DNA of 51,473 bases, taken from assembly GCA_018268455.1 (NCBI GenBank), contig JAFDWM010000296.1, forward strand, positions 1-51,473. Reading direction: 5' to 3'. Under the pieces are notes generated by a model. The model was not told where the DNA came from. It saw nothing but the letters and a program-made list of their open reading frames with translations, and searched no databases. Within the stretch, counting starts at the first letter, position 1. Every line of letters begins with the position of its first letter. The translations under genes were made by a program, and so were the position numbers. Positions 8,647-17,287 of this stretch are shown here, in pieces. The stretch is from Actinomycetota bacterium. Its GTDB lineage: Bacteria; Actinomycetota; Actinomycetes; Actinomycetales; Microbacteriaceae.

Positions 8647-10398
8647 TCACTCCTCGGTCGGGCCGAGCAGCGCGGCCGGGACCAGTCGCAGCGTCGGATC
8701 CTCCAGGTGGTCCAGCTCCAGCACCGTGATGGTGTTGGCTCCGGTGCGCGTCACGGGTGCGGGCGCGAACAGCGTGCGCTGCGGACCGGTGCGCCGATAG
8801 CGGCCCAGCAGGAATCCGTTGACGAGCGCGTAGCCCTCGCCCCAGCCCGCGGTGTCCAGGAACAGGTCGGAGGGCGCGTCGAGCGCGATCTCGGCCGTCC
8901 AGCCCGTGGGGCCCGCGGTGGCGGCGGACGTGCCGTCGCCGGAGCCGGCGGCCTCGAGCTCGGAGGCCACGACGGTGGGGTCGATCGGCGTGGCGGTCCA
9001 GGAGCGCAGGGGAGCGCCGTCCAGCTCCGCGCCGCCCATGAGCCCCTTCGGCTCGCCGAGGCGGTGGTCGTAGTTCACGCGCCCCTGCTCCTCGACGAGC
9101 ACCGTGATCCGGCGCCCGGGCGGGATCCGCAGCGACCGCTCGCCGGCGGTGCGGGAGATCCGGCCGACCGGGATGCCGTCGACCTGGACATGCGCGGCGT
9201 CGCGCACTTCGCCGAACACGAGAAGCTGCGGTTCGTCGCCGGGCGGCAGCTCGGCCTCGTAGCGCACGAGCGGGGCGAGCGTGTCGAGCGCCTCGAAGGT
9301 GGGCGGATCCGCATGCACCGCGCCACTGGCCGGCGCATCGGTCCAAGCCCCGAGCGGGCGCAGTCGCGCCTCGGCAGCCGGACGGGGCGCGGACGGCGGC
9401 ACCTCCGCGTCCGGCACCGGCGCGTACTTCGCGATCACGGCGCGGAACGCGTGGAACTTCGCGGTCGGATCTCCGGCCTCGTCGAGCGGGGCGTCGTAGT
9501 CGTAGGAGGTGGTGATGGGCAGGTAGCGGCCCTTGTGATTGGCGCCGTTGGTGACGCCGAAGTTGGTGCCGCCGTGGAACATGTAGATGTTGACCGAGGC
9601 GCCGGCGGCGAGCAGGCGGTCGAGCTCGGCGGCGGCGTCGTCCGGCGAGGTGGTGTGGTGCACGCCGCTCCACCAGTCGAACCATCCGTCCCAGAACTCG
9701 GAGCACATCAGCGGTCCCGTGCTCTGGTGCGCGCGCAGCGTGGCGAGCCTCCGTTCGACGTGCGATCCGAAGGATCCGGTGCGATGCAGCCCGGGGATGC
9801 TGCCATCGCGGAGCATCCGGTCCTGCGGCTGATCGACCGTGGTCAGCGGCACGGTGATGCCGCTGGCGCGCGTGATGCGCACGAGTTCGGCGAGATAGGC
9901 GGCGTCGTCGCCGTAGGCGCCGTACTCGTTCTCGATCTGCACGAGCACGACCGGACCGCCGTGATCCACCTGGCGGGGAGCGACGATCTCGTACACGCGC
10001 CGCAGGAACGCCCCCACCTCGGCGAGGAAGAGGGGGTCGGAGCTGCGCAGCCGGATCCGCTCATCGCGGGTGAGCCAGACCGGGAGACCCCCGTTGTGCC
10101 ACTCGGCGCAGATGTAGGGGCCCGGTCGCACGATCGCGTCCATGCCCTCCGCGGCGACGAGGTCGAGGAACCGGCCGAGGTCGTTGGCGCCGGTCGCATC
10201 CCACGCGCCGCGCCGCGGCTCGTGCGCGTTCCAGGCGACATAGGTCTCGATCGTGTTGAGCCCCATCAGCCGGGCCTTGCGGATCCGGTCCGCCCATTGG
10301 TCCGGATGCACGCGGAAGTAGTGGATCGCACCGGACAGGATCCGGTGCGGCTCTGCGTCGCGGAGGAAATCGGTCTCGCCGATCGAGAAGGTGGTCAC
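8647..10398 (-). CDS. Beta-galactosidase, glycoside hydrolase family 35
   Basis: A 583-residue cytoplasmic GH35 beta-galactosidase (no signal peptide). The TIM barrel occupies about residues 10-330. The acid/base is Glu158 in QIENEYGAYG and the nucleophile is Glu234 in MCSEFWDGWFDWW; IHYFRVHP and RPGPYICAEW near the start are also typical. Two beta-sandwich domains follow, ending with the jelly-roll typical of BgaC-type enzymes. GTG at 10398 is preceded by GGGAG. It is the last gene of the LacI-regulated transport operon, so it should hydrolyse the imported beta-galactoside oligosaccharide inside the cell. Confidence 0.93.
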   Translation of the reverse strand: MTTFSIGETDFLRDAEPHRILSGAIHYFRVHPDQWADRIRKARLMGLNTIETYVAWNAHEPRRGAWDATGANDLGRFLDLVAAEGMDAIVRPGPYICAEWHNGGLPVWLTRDERIRLRSSDPLFLAEVGAFLRRVYEIVAPRQVDHGGPVVLVQIENEYGAYGDDAAYLAELVRITRASGITVPLTTVDQPQDRMLRDGSIPGLHRTGSFGSHVERRLATLRAHQSTGPLMCSEFWDGWFDWWSGVHHTTSPDDAAAELDRLLAAGASVNIYMFHGGTNFGVTNGANHKGRYLPITTSYDYDAPLDEAGDPTAKFHAFRAVIAKYAPVPDAEVPPSAPRPAAEARLRPLGAWTDAPASGAVHADPPTFEALDTLAPLVRYEAELPPGDEPQLLVFGEVRDAAHVQVDGIPVGRISRTAGERSLRIPPGRRITVLVEEQGRVNYDHRLGEPKGLMGGAELDGAPLRSWTATPIDPTVVASELEAAGSGDGTSAATAGPTGWTAEIALDAPSDLFLDTAGWGEGYALVNGFLLGRYRRTGPQRTLFAPAPVTRTGANTITVLELDHLEDPTLRLVPAALLGPTEE

Positions 10399-10434
10399 GG
10401 GGATGCTCCCTGGGCGCGCGGGCGCGCTGGACGG

Positions 10435-10464
10435 ATCGGGGAGGGGCGGGCGCCCCTCCCCGAT
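10435..10464 (-). terminator. Strong hairpin between binding-protein and beta-galactosidase genes
   Basis: A perfect inverted repeat with 14-base arms (10435-10448, ATCGGGGAGGGGCG, and 10451-10464) lies in the 73-base gap after the binding-protein stop. No T-run follows. In the operon direction it would either terminate part of the transcripts or protect the upstream mRNA end, giving more binding protein than enzyme; that is inference. Confidence 0.6.
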
Positions 10465-10471
10465 GCGGCGG

Positions 10472-11809
10472 TTACTTGTTGACGGTGAAGCCCTGGGCGT
10501 TGCCGTACTTGACCAGTGCGTCCTGCCAGGCCTTGAGGCCCGCGTTCAGGTCGCTCTTGTTCTGGTACGCCTGGCCGACGGTGTCGCCGAAGATGCTGTT
10601 CGCGTAAACCTGGAATGGCAGGTAGCTCCAGCCGCTGCGCACGTCCTTCGAGCCCTGGGTGAGCACCTCGTTGATCTTCTGACCGCCGAAGTACTCCGGG
10701 GCGGAGGCGAGGAACGTCGGGTCCTCCAGGTCGGCGGTGGTGGACGGGAATCCGCCCGACTTCAGGAAGACGTCGATCGAGGCCTTGTCGCTGTTCAGCC
10801 AGCGCAGGAACGCCGCAGCCAGCGCCGGGTTCTTCGACTGCTTCGTGACAGCCTGGCCGCCGCCGCCGTTCTCGGAGTTCGCCGCGGTGCCGTCGTAGGT
10901 CGGCGTCGGCGCGACCCGCCAGTCACCGGAGGCGCTCGCGACGCTCGACTCGAGCACGCCCGGCATCCAGGCGCCGATCACGAGCGAGGCGATCGAACCG
11001 TCGCCGAGGCCCTTGTACCACTCGTCCGACCAGCCCGGGGTCGTGGAGAGCAGTCCCTCCTGGGAGAGCTGGTTCCAGACCGAGGTCCACTTCTTGGTGC
11101 CCTCGTCGGCCAGGTTGATCGTGACCTTGGTGCCGTCCGTCGTGAACGGCGTGCCTCCGGCCTGCCAGATCATGCTCGTGGCGAAGCCCGAGTCGCCGGT
11201 GTCGGCGGTGATGTACTTGGTCGGGTCGGCGGCGTGCAGCTTCTTGGCGGCCGCGACATACTCGTCCCAGGTCTTCGGCACGGCGATGCCGTAGGTGTCG
11301 AACACCTTCTTGTTGTAGAACAGCGCCATGGGGCCCGAGTCCTGCGGCAGCCCGACGAGCTTGCCACCGATGTTCACCGAACCCCACGTGGAGGCGCTGT
11401 ACTTCGACTTCAGATCGGCCATGCCGTACGTCGAGAGATCGACCAGCGAGTCCGAAAGGGCGAACTGCGGCATCGCGTAGTACTCGATCTGCACGACGTC
11501 AGGGGCGCCGGATCCCGCCTTGATGGCGTTCTGCAGCTTCGTGTACTCCTCGGTGTTGGTGCCGGCGTTGACGAGCTTGACCTTGACGTTCGGGTAGGTC
11601 TTCTCGAACGCGGCGACCTGGGCCTCGGCGCTGGGCGTCCACGACCAGTACGTGATCTCGCCGCCCTTCTTCAGCGCCGCGTCCAGATCCGAGGCGGATC
11701 CGGATCCGCCGGACGCGCCTCCGGTGGAGCAGCCGGCCAGGGCGCCGATCGTGGCGATGACGGCGGTCGCCGCGATCAGGGTGCGGCGCACCGTGCGAGT
11801 GCGTGCCAT
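10472..11809 (-). CDS. Sugar ABC transporter substrate-binding lipoprotein
   Basis: A 445-residue family 1 extracellular solute-binding protein. I choose ATG at 11809 (MARTRTVRRTLIAA) because AGGAGA sits six bases upstream. The signal peptide ends in the lipobox ALAGC, then a Gly/Ser-rich linker, so it is a lipoprotein on the outer face of the membrane. The mature part has the typical family sequence order (ITYWSW, FEKTYPNVKVKLV, VDLSTYG, LFYNKKVFDTYGI). It delivers a sugar, probably a galactoside or galacto-oligosaccharide judging by the GH35 partner, to the two permeases encoded upstream. No ATPase gene is in the cluster; a shared MsiK-type ATPase elsewhere is likely. Confidence 0.93.
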   Translation of the reverse strand: MARTRTVRRTLIAATAVIATIGALAGCSTGGASGGSGSASDLDAALKKGGEITYWSWTPSAEAQVAAFEKTYPNVKVKLVNAGTNTEEYTKLQNAIKAGSGAPDVVQIEYYAMPQFALSDSLVDLSTYGMADLKSKYSASTWGSVNIGGKLVGLPQDSGPMALFYNKKVFDTYGIAVPKTWDEYVAAAKKLHAADPTKYITADTGDSGFATSMIWQAGGTPFTTDGTKVTINLADEGTKKWTSVWNQLSQEGLLSTTPGWSDEWYKGLGDGSIASLVIGAWMPGVLESSVASASGDWRVAPTPTYDGTAANSENGGGGQAVTKQSKNPALAAAFLRWLNSDKASIDVFLKSGGFPSTTADLEDPTFLASAPEYFGGQKINEVLTQGSKDVRSGWSYLPFQVYANSIFGDTVGQAYQNKSDLNAGLKAWQDALVKYGNAQGFTVNK

Positions 11810-11852
11810 GGGTTTCTCCTTCACTTCGTTGTGGTTGCGGTGCAGGGTCGCG

Positions 11853-12725
11853 TCACTGCTTGACGCTGCCAGCGCTGAGACCCGCCTGCCAGAAACGCTG
11901 CAGCAGGAGGAATGCGATGACGATCGGGATGATCGTGAGGACGGACCCCATGATCACGAGGTTGTAGATGGGCTGGGCGCTCACACCCGAGGCCTGCGCC
12001 GCCCACTGGTTCAGGCCGACGCTGAGCGGATACCAGGAGGGGTCGCTGAGCATGATGAGCGGCAGGAAGTAGTTGTTCCAGGTCGCGACGACGGTGAACA
12101 GGATCACCGTCACGACGCCGGGTGCGAGCAGGCGCAGCGCGATCGTGAAGAAGATCCGGAACTCGCCGGCGCCGTCGATCCTCGCGGCCTCCAGCAGCTC
12201 GGCGGGAATGGCGTCCGAGGCGAACACCCACATCAGGTAGAGACCGAACGGGCTGATCAGCGAGGGGATGATCACCGCCCACGGGGTGTTCGTGAGCCCC
12301 ATCTGGCTGAACAGCAGGAACGTCGGAACCGCGAGAGCCGTACCGGGCACCGCGACCGCACCGAGCACGACGGCGAAGACCGCGCGCCGGCCGGGGAAGC
12401 GGTACTTCGCCAGCCCGTACCCGGCGAGCGTGGCGAGCAGCGTCGCGCCGCCCGCGCCGATCACGACGTACAGCACGGTGTTGCCGAGCCAGCGCAGGAA
12501 GATGCCGTCGCGATAGGTCAGCGTCTGGACGAGGTTGTCGAGCAAGGCGAAGTCGTTCGAGAACCAGAGCCCGAACGACCCGAACAGGCCTGCCTGGGTC
12601 TTGGTCGCGCTGATCAGCAGCCAGGCGAGGGGCACGAGCGTGTACAGGGCGTACAGCACCATGACGAGGAGCAGGAGCTTCGAGCTGCGAGTGCGCGGTC
12701 CGCGCGCGGTCGTGACGGCGGTCAT
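11853..12725 (-). CDS. Sugar ABC transporter permease (MalG-type)
   Basis: A 290-residue inner membrane permease with six predicted helices. The EAA loop that docks with the ATPase reads EAARIDGAGEFRIFFTIALR near residue 190, and TVVATWNNYFLPLIML is the usual following segment. It pairs with the permease encoded one base upstream to form the channel of the sugar importer. The ATG at 12725 is one base past the upstream TGA region, so translation is probably coupled. Confidence 0.93.
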   Translation of the reverse strand: MTAVTTARGPRTRSSKLLLLVMVLYALYTLVPLAWLLISATKTQAGLFGSFGLWFSNDFALLDNLVQTLTYRDGIFLRWLGNTVLYVVIGAGGATLLATLAGYGLAKYRFPGRRAVFAVVLGAVAVPGTALAVPTFLLFSQMGLTNTPWAVIIPSLISPFGLYLMWVFASDAIPAELLEAARIDGAGEFRIFFTIALRLLAPGVVTVILFTVVATWNNYFLPLIMLSDPSWYPLSVGLNQWAAQASGVSAQPIYNLVIMGSVLTIIPIVIAFLLLQRFWQAGLSAGSVKQ

Positions 12726-12726
12726 G

Positions 12727-13626
12727 TCAGCGCACCTCCGCCCGAGAGCCGCGCAACTGCACGACGTAGGCGATCACGGCGGTGATCACGCCCATCACGA
12801 TCGCGATGGTCGCCGCGTAGTTGAACTGCTGACCGGCGAACGACAGGTTGTACGCGTACATGTTCGGCGTGAAGTACGTGGTGATCACGTTCGGCGCCAG
12901 GGGCCGCAGGATGTTCGGCTCGTTGAACAGCTGGAAGCTGCCGATGAGGGAGAAGATCGTGGCGATCACGAGCGCGCCGCGGACCGCGGGGATCTTGATC
13001 GCCGTGACGATGCGCCACTGCCCCGCGCCGTCGAGGGCGGCTGCCTCGTAGAGGTCGCCGGGGATGGTCTTCAGCGCCGAGTAGAAGATCAGCATGTTGT
13101 AGCCCACGAACTCCCAGGTGACGATGTTGCCGATCGACGCGAGGATCCATTCCCGCGCGAACGGGCTGAGTAGTTCGAAGCCGACGAGGTGGTTGATGTT
13201 GCCGGCGAGTCCGAACTGATCGCCGTAGATGTAGCCCCACATGAGCACGGCGACCACGGCCGGCACCGCGTAGGGGAGGAAGACCAGGATCCGGAAGAAC
13301 GATGCGCCGCGCAGGCGACCGCTGTCGATCGCGAGCGCCGCGCCGAGGGCGAGGATCAGCATGATCGGCACCTGCACGACCAGGAACAGCAGCACGCGCC
13401 CGAACGACTCCCAGAACTGCGGGTCGGTGAGGGCCGCGACGTAGTTGTCCAGGCCCACGAACGCGTTGCCGCCGATGAGCTGCTGCCGGAACAGGCTCAG
13501 GTAGACCGAGTAGACGAGCGGCGCGAGGAACACGAGGGCGAACACGATCAGGAACGGCCCGACGAAGGCCCATCCCCGCCAGTCCGCCCGGTCGCGCCGC
13601 GGCGCCCGGTGCTGCAGTGTCGTCAT
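12727..13626 (-). CDS. Sugar ABC transporter permease (MalF-type)
   Basis: A 299-residue permease with six predicted helices. I start at ATG 13626 (MTTLQHRAPRRDRADW) because GAGGAGA precedes it; a longer reading from 13680 would run through the operator. The EAA motif is EAAALDGAGQWRIVTAIKIP near residue 207. It is the first gene of the operon transcribed away from the LacI regulator gene, and its promoter overlaps both regulator operators. Confidence 0.92.
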   Translation of the reverse strand: MTTLQHRAPRRDRADWRGWAFVGPFLIVFALVFLAPLVYSVYLSLFRQQLIGGNAFVGLDNYVAALTDPQFWESFGRVLLFLVVQVPIMLILALGAALAIDSGRLRGASFFRILVFLPYAVPAVVAVLMWGYIYGDQFGLAGNINHLVGFELLSPFAREWILASIGNIVTWEFVGYNMLIFYSALKTIPGDLYEAAALDGAGQWRIVTAIKIPAVRGALVIATIFSLIGSFQLFNEPNILRPLAPNVITTYFTPNMYAYNLSFAGQQFNYAATIAIVMGVITAVIAYVVQLRGSRAEVR

Positions 13627-13659
13627 CGACGTTCTCCTCAGGTCGGGATCGGGTCCCTG

Positions 13660-13677
13660 TATGTCAACGTCAACATA
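13660..13677. promoter_or_regulatory. LacI-family operator 1
   Basis: TATGTCAACGTCAACATA is an imperfect palindrome centred on ACGT with matching TATGT and ACATA ends. The 14-base core TGTCAACGTCAACA recurs exactly at 13696-13709. It lies 34 bases upstream of the permease ATG. The divergent LacI-family gene makes it the likely binding site. Confidence 0.75.
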
Positions 13678-13701
13678 CACACATCCGCGCTAATGTGTCA
13701 A
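13672..13701 (-). promoter_or_regulatory. Promoter of the sugar transport operon
   Basis: On the minus strand TTGACA (13696-13701) and TATGTT (13672-13677) are separated by 18 bases. The -35 is inside operator 2 and the -10 inside operator 1, so repressor binding would cover both elements. Expected transcript start is near 13665. Confidence 0.7.
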
Positions 13702-13709
13702 CGTCAACA
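13696..13709. promoter_or_regulatory. LacI-family operator 2
   Basis: An exact repeat of the operator core TGTCAACGTCAACA, 34 bases from the first copy and 14 bases before the regulator ATG. Binding here should block both the transport operon and the regulator itself. Confidence 0.75.
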
Positions 13710-13722
13710 GAAATGAGGACGG

Positions 13723-14799
13723 ATGAGTGCGAAGGATGAGGCGCGGACCTCGGATCCCGTCGCGTCGGCCGTGCGCCGGCGCGACCCCTCGCTCGAGGAC
13801 GTCGCCCGGGCGGCGGGCGTCTCCGGCCAGACGGTCTCCCGTGTGGCCAACGCGAAGGGGTACGTCGGAGCGGCGACGCGCGCCAAGGTCGAAGCGGCGA
13901 TGGCGGAGCTCGGGTACCGGCCCAACAGTGCCGCGCGGGCACTGCGCTCCGGCCGGTTCCGCGCGATCGGCGTGATCATGTTCACCCTCGCGCCGTACGG
14001 CAACCACCGCACTCTCGACGCGATCGCCGTGCGCGCCGCGCAGGCGGGGTATGCGCTCACGCTGATCCCGGTGGATCCGGGCAATCTGTCGACAGTCAGC
14101 GGCGCCTTCCACCGGCTGGCAGAGCACGCCGTCGACGGGATCATCATCCTCATCGAGGCGCAACAGCTGGACGGATCCGAGATCGAGATCCCGCCGGGTC
14201 TCCCGATCGTCGTGATCGACTCGAATCAGCGGTTCTCGCATCCGTTCGTCGACAACGATCAGGCCCTCGGCGCGCGCCAGGCCACCGAGCACCTGCTCGA
14301 TCTCGGCCACGACACGGTCTGGCATGTGGCGGGGCCGGCGTCGTCCTTCGCGGCGACCCGTCGGCGCGAGGCGTGGAAGGCGGCTCTCGAGGAGCGCGGC
14401 CGGACGGTTCCCGAGGTCGCCTGGGGCGACTGGTCCGCCGAGGCGGGGTACGCCGCGGGCCGTGAGCTGGCCGCGCGCGATGAGGTGACCGCCATCTTCG
14501 CGGCGAACGACAGCATGGCGATCGGCGTGCTCCACGCCCTGCACGAGGCCGGCCGCAGGGTGCCCGAAGAGGTGAGCGTGGTCGGCTTCGACGACGTCGC
14601 CGATGCGGGCCACATCTGGCCCCCGCTCACCACGGTCCGCCAGCGCTTCGAGGACATCGGCGCGCTCGCGGTCGACGCGCTCATCGCCGAGCTCGAGGGC
14701 CCGGCGGAGGAAGGCGCGAGCGCCGCAGGGCCCGGCGATCCGCAGCTCATTCCGACCGAGCTGGTGGTGCGGGCGAGCACGGCCGCACCCCGGGACTGA
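13723..14799 (+). CDS. LacI-family transcriptional regulator
   Basis: A 358-residue repressor. The HTH is at about residues 25-45 (LEDVARAAGVSGQTVSRVAN), followed by the hinge helix (YRPNSAARALRSGR) and a periplasmic-binding-protein-like effector domain ending in the usual VVGFDDVADAGHIWPPLTTV segment. ATG at 13723 is preceded by GAGGAC. It is divergent from the galactoside transport operon and most likely represses that operon and itself through the two operators between them, released by the imported sugar or a breakdown product. Confidence 0.93.
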   Translation: MSAKDEARTSDPVASAVRRRDPSLEDVARAAGVSGQTVSRVANAKGYVGAATRAKVEAAMAELGYRPNSAARALRSGRFRAIGVIMFTLAPYGNHRTLDAIAVRAAQAGYALTLIPVDPGNLSTVSGAFHRLAEHAVDGIIILIEAQQLDGSEIEIPPGLPIVVIDSNQRFSHPFVDNDQALGARQATEHLLDLGHDTVWHVAGPASSFAATRRREAWKAALEERGRTVPEVAWGDWSAEAGYAAGRELAARDEVTAIFAANDSMAIGVLHALHEAGRRVPEEVSVVGFDDVADAGHIWPPLTTVRQRFEDIGALAVDALIAELEGPAEEGASAAGPGDPQLIPTELVVRASTAAPRD

Positions 14800-14820
14800 T
14801 CGACCCTCGCGCGATCAGGA

Positions 14821-15645
14821 TCAGCCGACCAGGACCTCGTCGCCCACGCGGATCGTGCCGCCGATGCCCGCGTCGTCGCCGACGGCGCCGCTCACTCCGG
14901 GGAGGATCAGCAGGCGTCCGAGCGTCGGCTCCGCCTGGCCGAAGGATCCGGTGAGCGTCGTGAGCACGCGCGCGTCGCGCTCGCCGGTGTCGGGGTTGGC
15001 GTGGGTCGCGAGGCAGCGGACGATCGGCCCGGCCGTCGTGAGCCGCACGCCGCCGATCGTGACATCGCCCTCCCAGTCCAGCTCCTGCCAGGCGTCGACG
15101 CCGCCGATCACCACGTTGGATCGGAAGCGGCGGTCGTCGACCTCCTGCGCGAGTGCGGCGCCGAGCGCGGTCACGCTCGCGGCGCTGTGCACGCTGACGA
15201 AGCCGCGTGAGCGGTCCTGGAAGCGCGACGTGCTGCCGTCGCCGACGAGCGTCAGCGGCAGCCTGCCGGGTCGTTTCAGGCGCTTGCCGTCGGGGGAGTC
15301 CTGCACGAAGGCGGTCACGGCGTCCACGAGTGCCGAGCGTCCGGCGTCGTCCAGGCCGGTCTCGGCCAGGACGGATCCGTCATGCACGATGCGCACCCGC
15401 TGCCGTTGCTCGTCGTACGTCAGGCGCAGCGCCGCGAGCGCCGGGAACGACTCCAGCGCGAGCCCCTTCGACTTCGGCCAGTAGTCCAGTCCGTCGCGGT
15501 CCTCGGGGCGGGCGGCCTCGGCGAAGCGGAACGCCAGCACGCGGTCACCCGCGATGCGCCCGTCGGCCTGCACGGTCAGCGCGGGCAGCGACTCGGGGGT
15601 GAAGCCCTTGATCGGATAGCGGTACAGCGCGACGACATGGGGCAT
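14821..15645 (-). CDS. MOSC domain protein
   Basis: An N-terminal beta-barrel (VVALYRYPIKGFTPESL) followed by a MOSC domain with the conserved Cys in GPIVRCLATHANPDTGERD. MOSC proteins carry or transfer sulphur bound to molybdenum cofactor or act as mARC-like reductases. The gene sits apart from the Mo cluster 17 kb away. I choose ATG at 15645 (MPHVVALYRYP) as the family usually begins just before this strand; ATG at 15654 would add three residues. It converges with the LacI gene, leaving 21 bases between stops. Confidence 0.85.
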   Translation of the reverse strand: MPHVVALYRYPIKGFTPESLPALTVQADGRIAGDRVLAFRFAEAARPEDRDGLDYWPKSKGLALESFPALAALRLTYDEQRQRVRIVHDGSVLAETGLDDAGRSALVDAVTAFVQDSPDGKRLKRPGRLPLTLVGDGSTSRFQDRSRGFVSVHSAASVTALGAALAQEVDDRRFRSNVVIGGVDAWQELDWEGDVTIGGVRLTTAGPIVRCLATHANPDTGERDARVLTTLTGSFGQAEPTLGRLLILPGVSGAVGDDAGIGGTIRVGDEVLVG

Positions 15646-15684
15646 GGACCCCATCCTCGCAGGATCCCGGGGCCACCAACGACG

Positions 15685-15715
15685 AACCCCGCCACGAGCG
15701 GACTCGGGCGGGGTT
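15685..15715 (-). terminator. Terminator hairpin downstream of the DUF3073 gene
   Basis: Arms AACCCCGCC (15685-15693) and GGCGGGGTT (15707-15715) enclose an inner CGAG/CTCG stem, making an almost continuous 13-base-pair hairpin. It lies 16 bases past the DUF3073 stop and 40 bases before the MOSC start. No T-run follows. Confidence 0.65.
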
Positions 15716-15730
15716 GGCAGAAGGGCGGAC

Positions 15731-15919
15731 TCAGGCCTTCTCGAGCTCGTCCTCGTCTTCGTCGGTGTACTGATCAGCCCACTTGTCGACGTACTGGTCC
15801 TCCTCGGAGGACGGGTGACCCAGCTCGCGCTCCAGCGCGGAGTAGTTCACCGTCGGGCTGTACGACTTCAGTTCGCGAGCGATCTTGGTGTGCTTTGCCT
15901 TCTGACGGCCACGGCCCAT
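15731..15919 (-). CDS. DUF3073 family protein
   Basis: A 62-residue highly charged protein beginning MGRGRQKAKHTKIARELKSY, followed by YSALERELG and an acidic C-terminus (DEDEDELEKA). This is the actinobacterial DUF3073 family of unknown function. AAGGGGG lies nine bases before the ATG. In many actinobacteria this gene lies next to purM/purF and convergent with it; here it is convergent too but about 8.4 kb away from purF, with the MFS, galactoside and MOSC genes between. Confidence 0.92.
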   Translation of the reverse strand: MGRGRQKAKHTKIARELKSYSPTVNYSALERELGHPSSEEDQYVDKWADQYTDEDEDELEKA

Positions 15920-16098
15920 GCGCGAGACCCCCTTACTGTGAGCAGTGGGCGAAACGGGGCCCGCTGTCTATTTCCGGCACCGGCTCGCGGCCGGTAAGAG
16001 TAGCATCCAGGATAGCACGCGGGCCACCTCGCCTCGCCGTGGTGAGCCGTCCGACACACACCTGCGGACCCGGGTCCGCGAGCCGAAGGGATCCCGAG

Positions 16099-16641
16099 AT
16101 GAGTGAGAGCGTCGAACACCCCGAGGACGCGCAGATGCAGGACGCGCAGCTGCAGAAGGCGGTGATCGTCGGGCTCCGACCGGGTCAGCCGCCTCGGGTG
16201 CTCTCGGAGGCTGTGCGCTTCGCGAAGCTGCTGCAGTCGCCGCTGGTGATCGTGCACGTCGACGTGACCCGCTTCGTGACCTTCGAGGATCCCGACGGGA
16301 TGGTGCATTCGGCGCCCATCGATCTGAACATCGACGCGGGGGCGGAGGAGTTCGCGGAGCTCCGCGCCGAGGTCGAGCAGGCTCTCACCGGATCAGGCCT
16401 GGTGTGGACTGCCCGGCAGCTCGTCGGAGACCCGGCACTCGCGATCAAGCACCTCGCCGGAGCCCTCGACGCGCAGCTCATCGTCGTCGGCACGCGCAAC
16501 CGAGGCCTGGGAGAGTCGATCCGCGAGTTCTTCACCGGATCCGTCGCCGCACGGCTGTCGCACCGCCAGCAGCGCCCGATCCTGATCGTGCCGCTCGAGG
16601 AACCCATCCCCGACGACAAGAAGGATCCCTGGAGCGAGTAG
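16099..16641 (+). CDS. Universal stress protein (UspA family)
   Basis: A 180-residue single-domain Usp. The ATP-binding glycine motif is GTRNRGLGESIREFFTGSVA, and the C-terminal strand is RPILIVPLEEP. ATG at 16099 is supported by GAAGGG about nine bases upstream. The N-terminus has an extra acidic segment of about 18 residues before the first strand (AVIVGLRPG). It stands alone; its stop is close to the stop of the convergent PadR gene. Confidence 0.88.
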   Translation: MSESVEHPEDAQMQDAQLQKAVIVGLRPGQPPRVLSEAVRFAKLLQSPLVIVHVDVTRFVTFEDPDGMVHSAPIDLNIDAGAEEFAELRAEVEQALTGSGLVWTARQLVGDPALAIKHLAGALDAQLIVVGTRNRGLGESIREFFTGSVAARLSHRQQRPILIVPLEEPIPDDKKDPWSE

Positions 16642-16651
16642 CTCGAGGCGC

Positions 16652-17287
16652 TCAGGCCTTGAGAGCCGCCAGGGCCCGCGTCACCGCGTGCGCCGCGGCG
16701 TCGAGCGCCGAATCCAGATCGGTCACGACCGACGCGGGGAGGGTTCCGCCGCGAGCCACGAACGTGCGCAGGTCGGCACGCACCTGGGCGCGGAACGAGT
16801 TGATCGAGGCATCGGCCCTGCGCAGCTCCTCGCGACTGGCGATGCGCTCGTCGGCGCGGGCCGAGGCCTCGCGGTAGGACGACGCCGCCGCGCCGTCGCG
16901 CTCCTCGCGGGCGGCGGCGGCCAGATCCGCGCGGAGGCTCTTCATGGCCTCCTGCACGCTCTGGCGCACCTCGTTCGCGATCAGGCGCACGGAGTCGCTC
17001 AACCCCGCCTCGATGCCCTGCAGGTCGCCCTCGCGGGCGGCGAGCTCGGCACGGCCGGCGTCGGTGATCGCGTAGATGGTGGTGCGGCCGTCGACGGTCT
17101 TGGTGACGAGCCCCTCCTCCTCGAGCTTGGCGAGACGGGGGTAGATCGTGCCGGCGCTGGGCGTGTACGTGCCTCCGGTGCGGTCGGTCAGCGCCTGGAT
17201 GATGCCGTAGCCGTGCTGGGGCGACTCGGCGAGCAGCGCCAGCAGGTACAGACGGAGATCGCCGTGGGAGAAGACTGCGGGGCTCAC
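16652..17287 (-). CDS. PadR family transcriptional regulator
   Basis: A 211-residue PadR repressor. The winged helix is at about residues 8-90 (LYLLALLAESPQHGYGIIQA, SAGTIYPRLAKLEEEGLV, TIYAITDAGRAEL) and a long helical, Ala/Arg/Glu-rich C-terminal part follows, probably for dimerisation. The GTG start overlaps the stop of the DUF4097 gene (GTGA). The pair is likely autoregulated through the palindrome at 18174-18225. Confidence 0.92.
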   Translation of the reverse strand: MSPAVFSHGDLRLYLLALLAESPQHGYGIIQALTDRTGGTYTPSAGTIYPRLAKLEEEGLVTKTVDGRTTIYAITDAGRAELAAREGDLQGIEAGLSDSVRLIANEVRQSVQEAMKSLRADLAAAAREERDGAAASSYREASARADERIASREELRRADASINSFRAQVRADLRTFVARGGTLPASVVTDLDSALDAAAHAVTRALAALKA

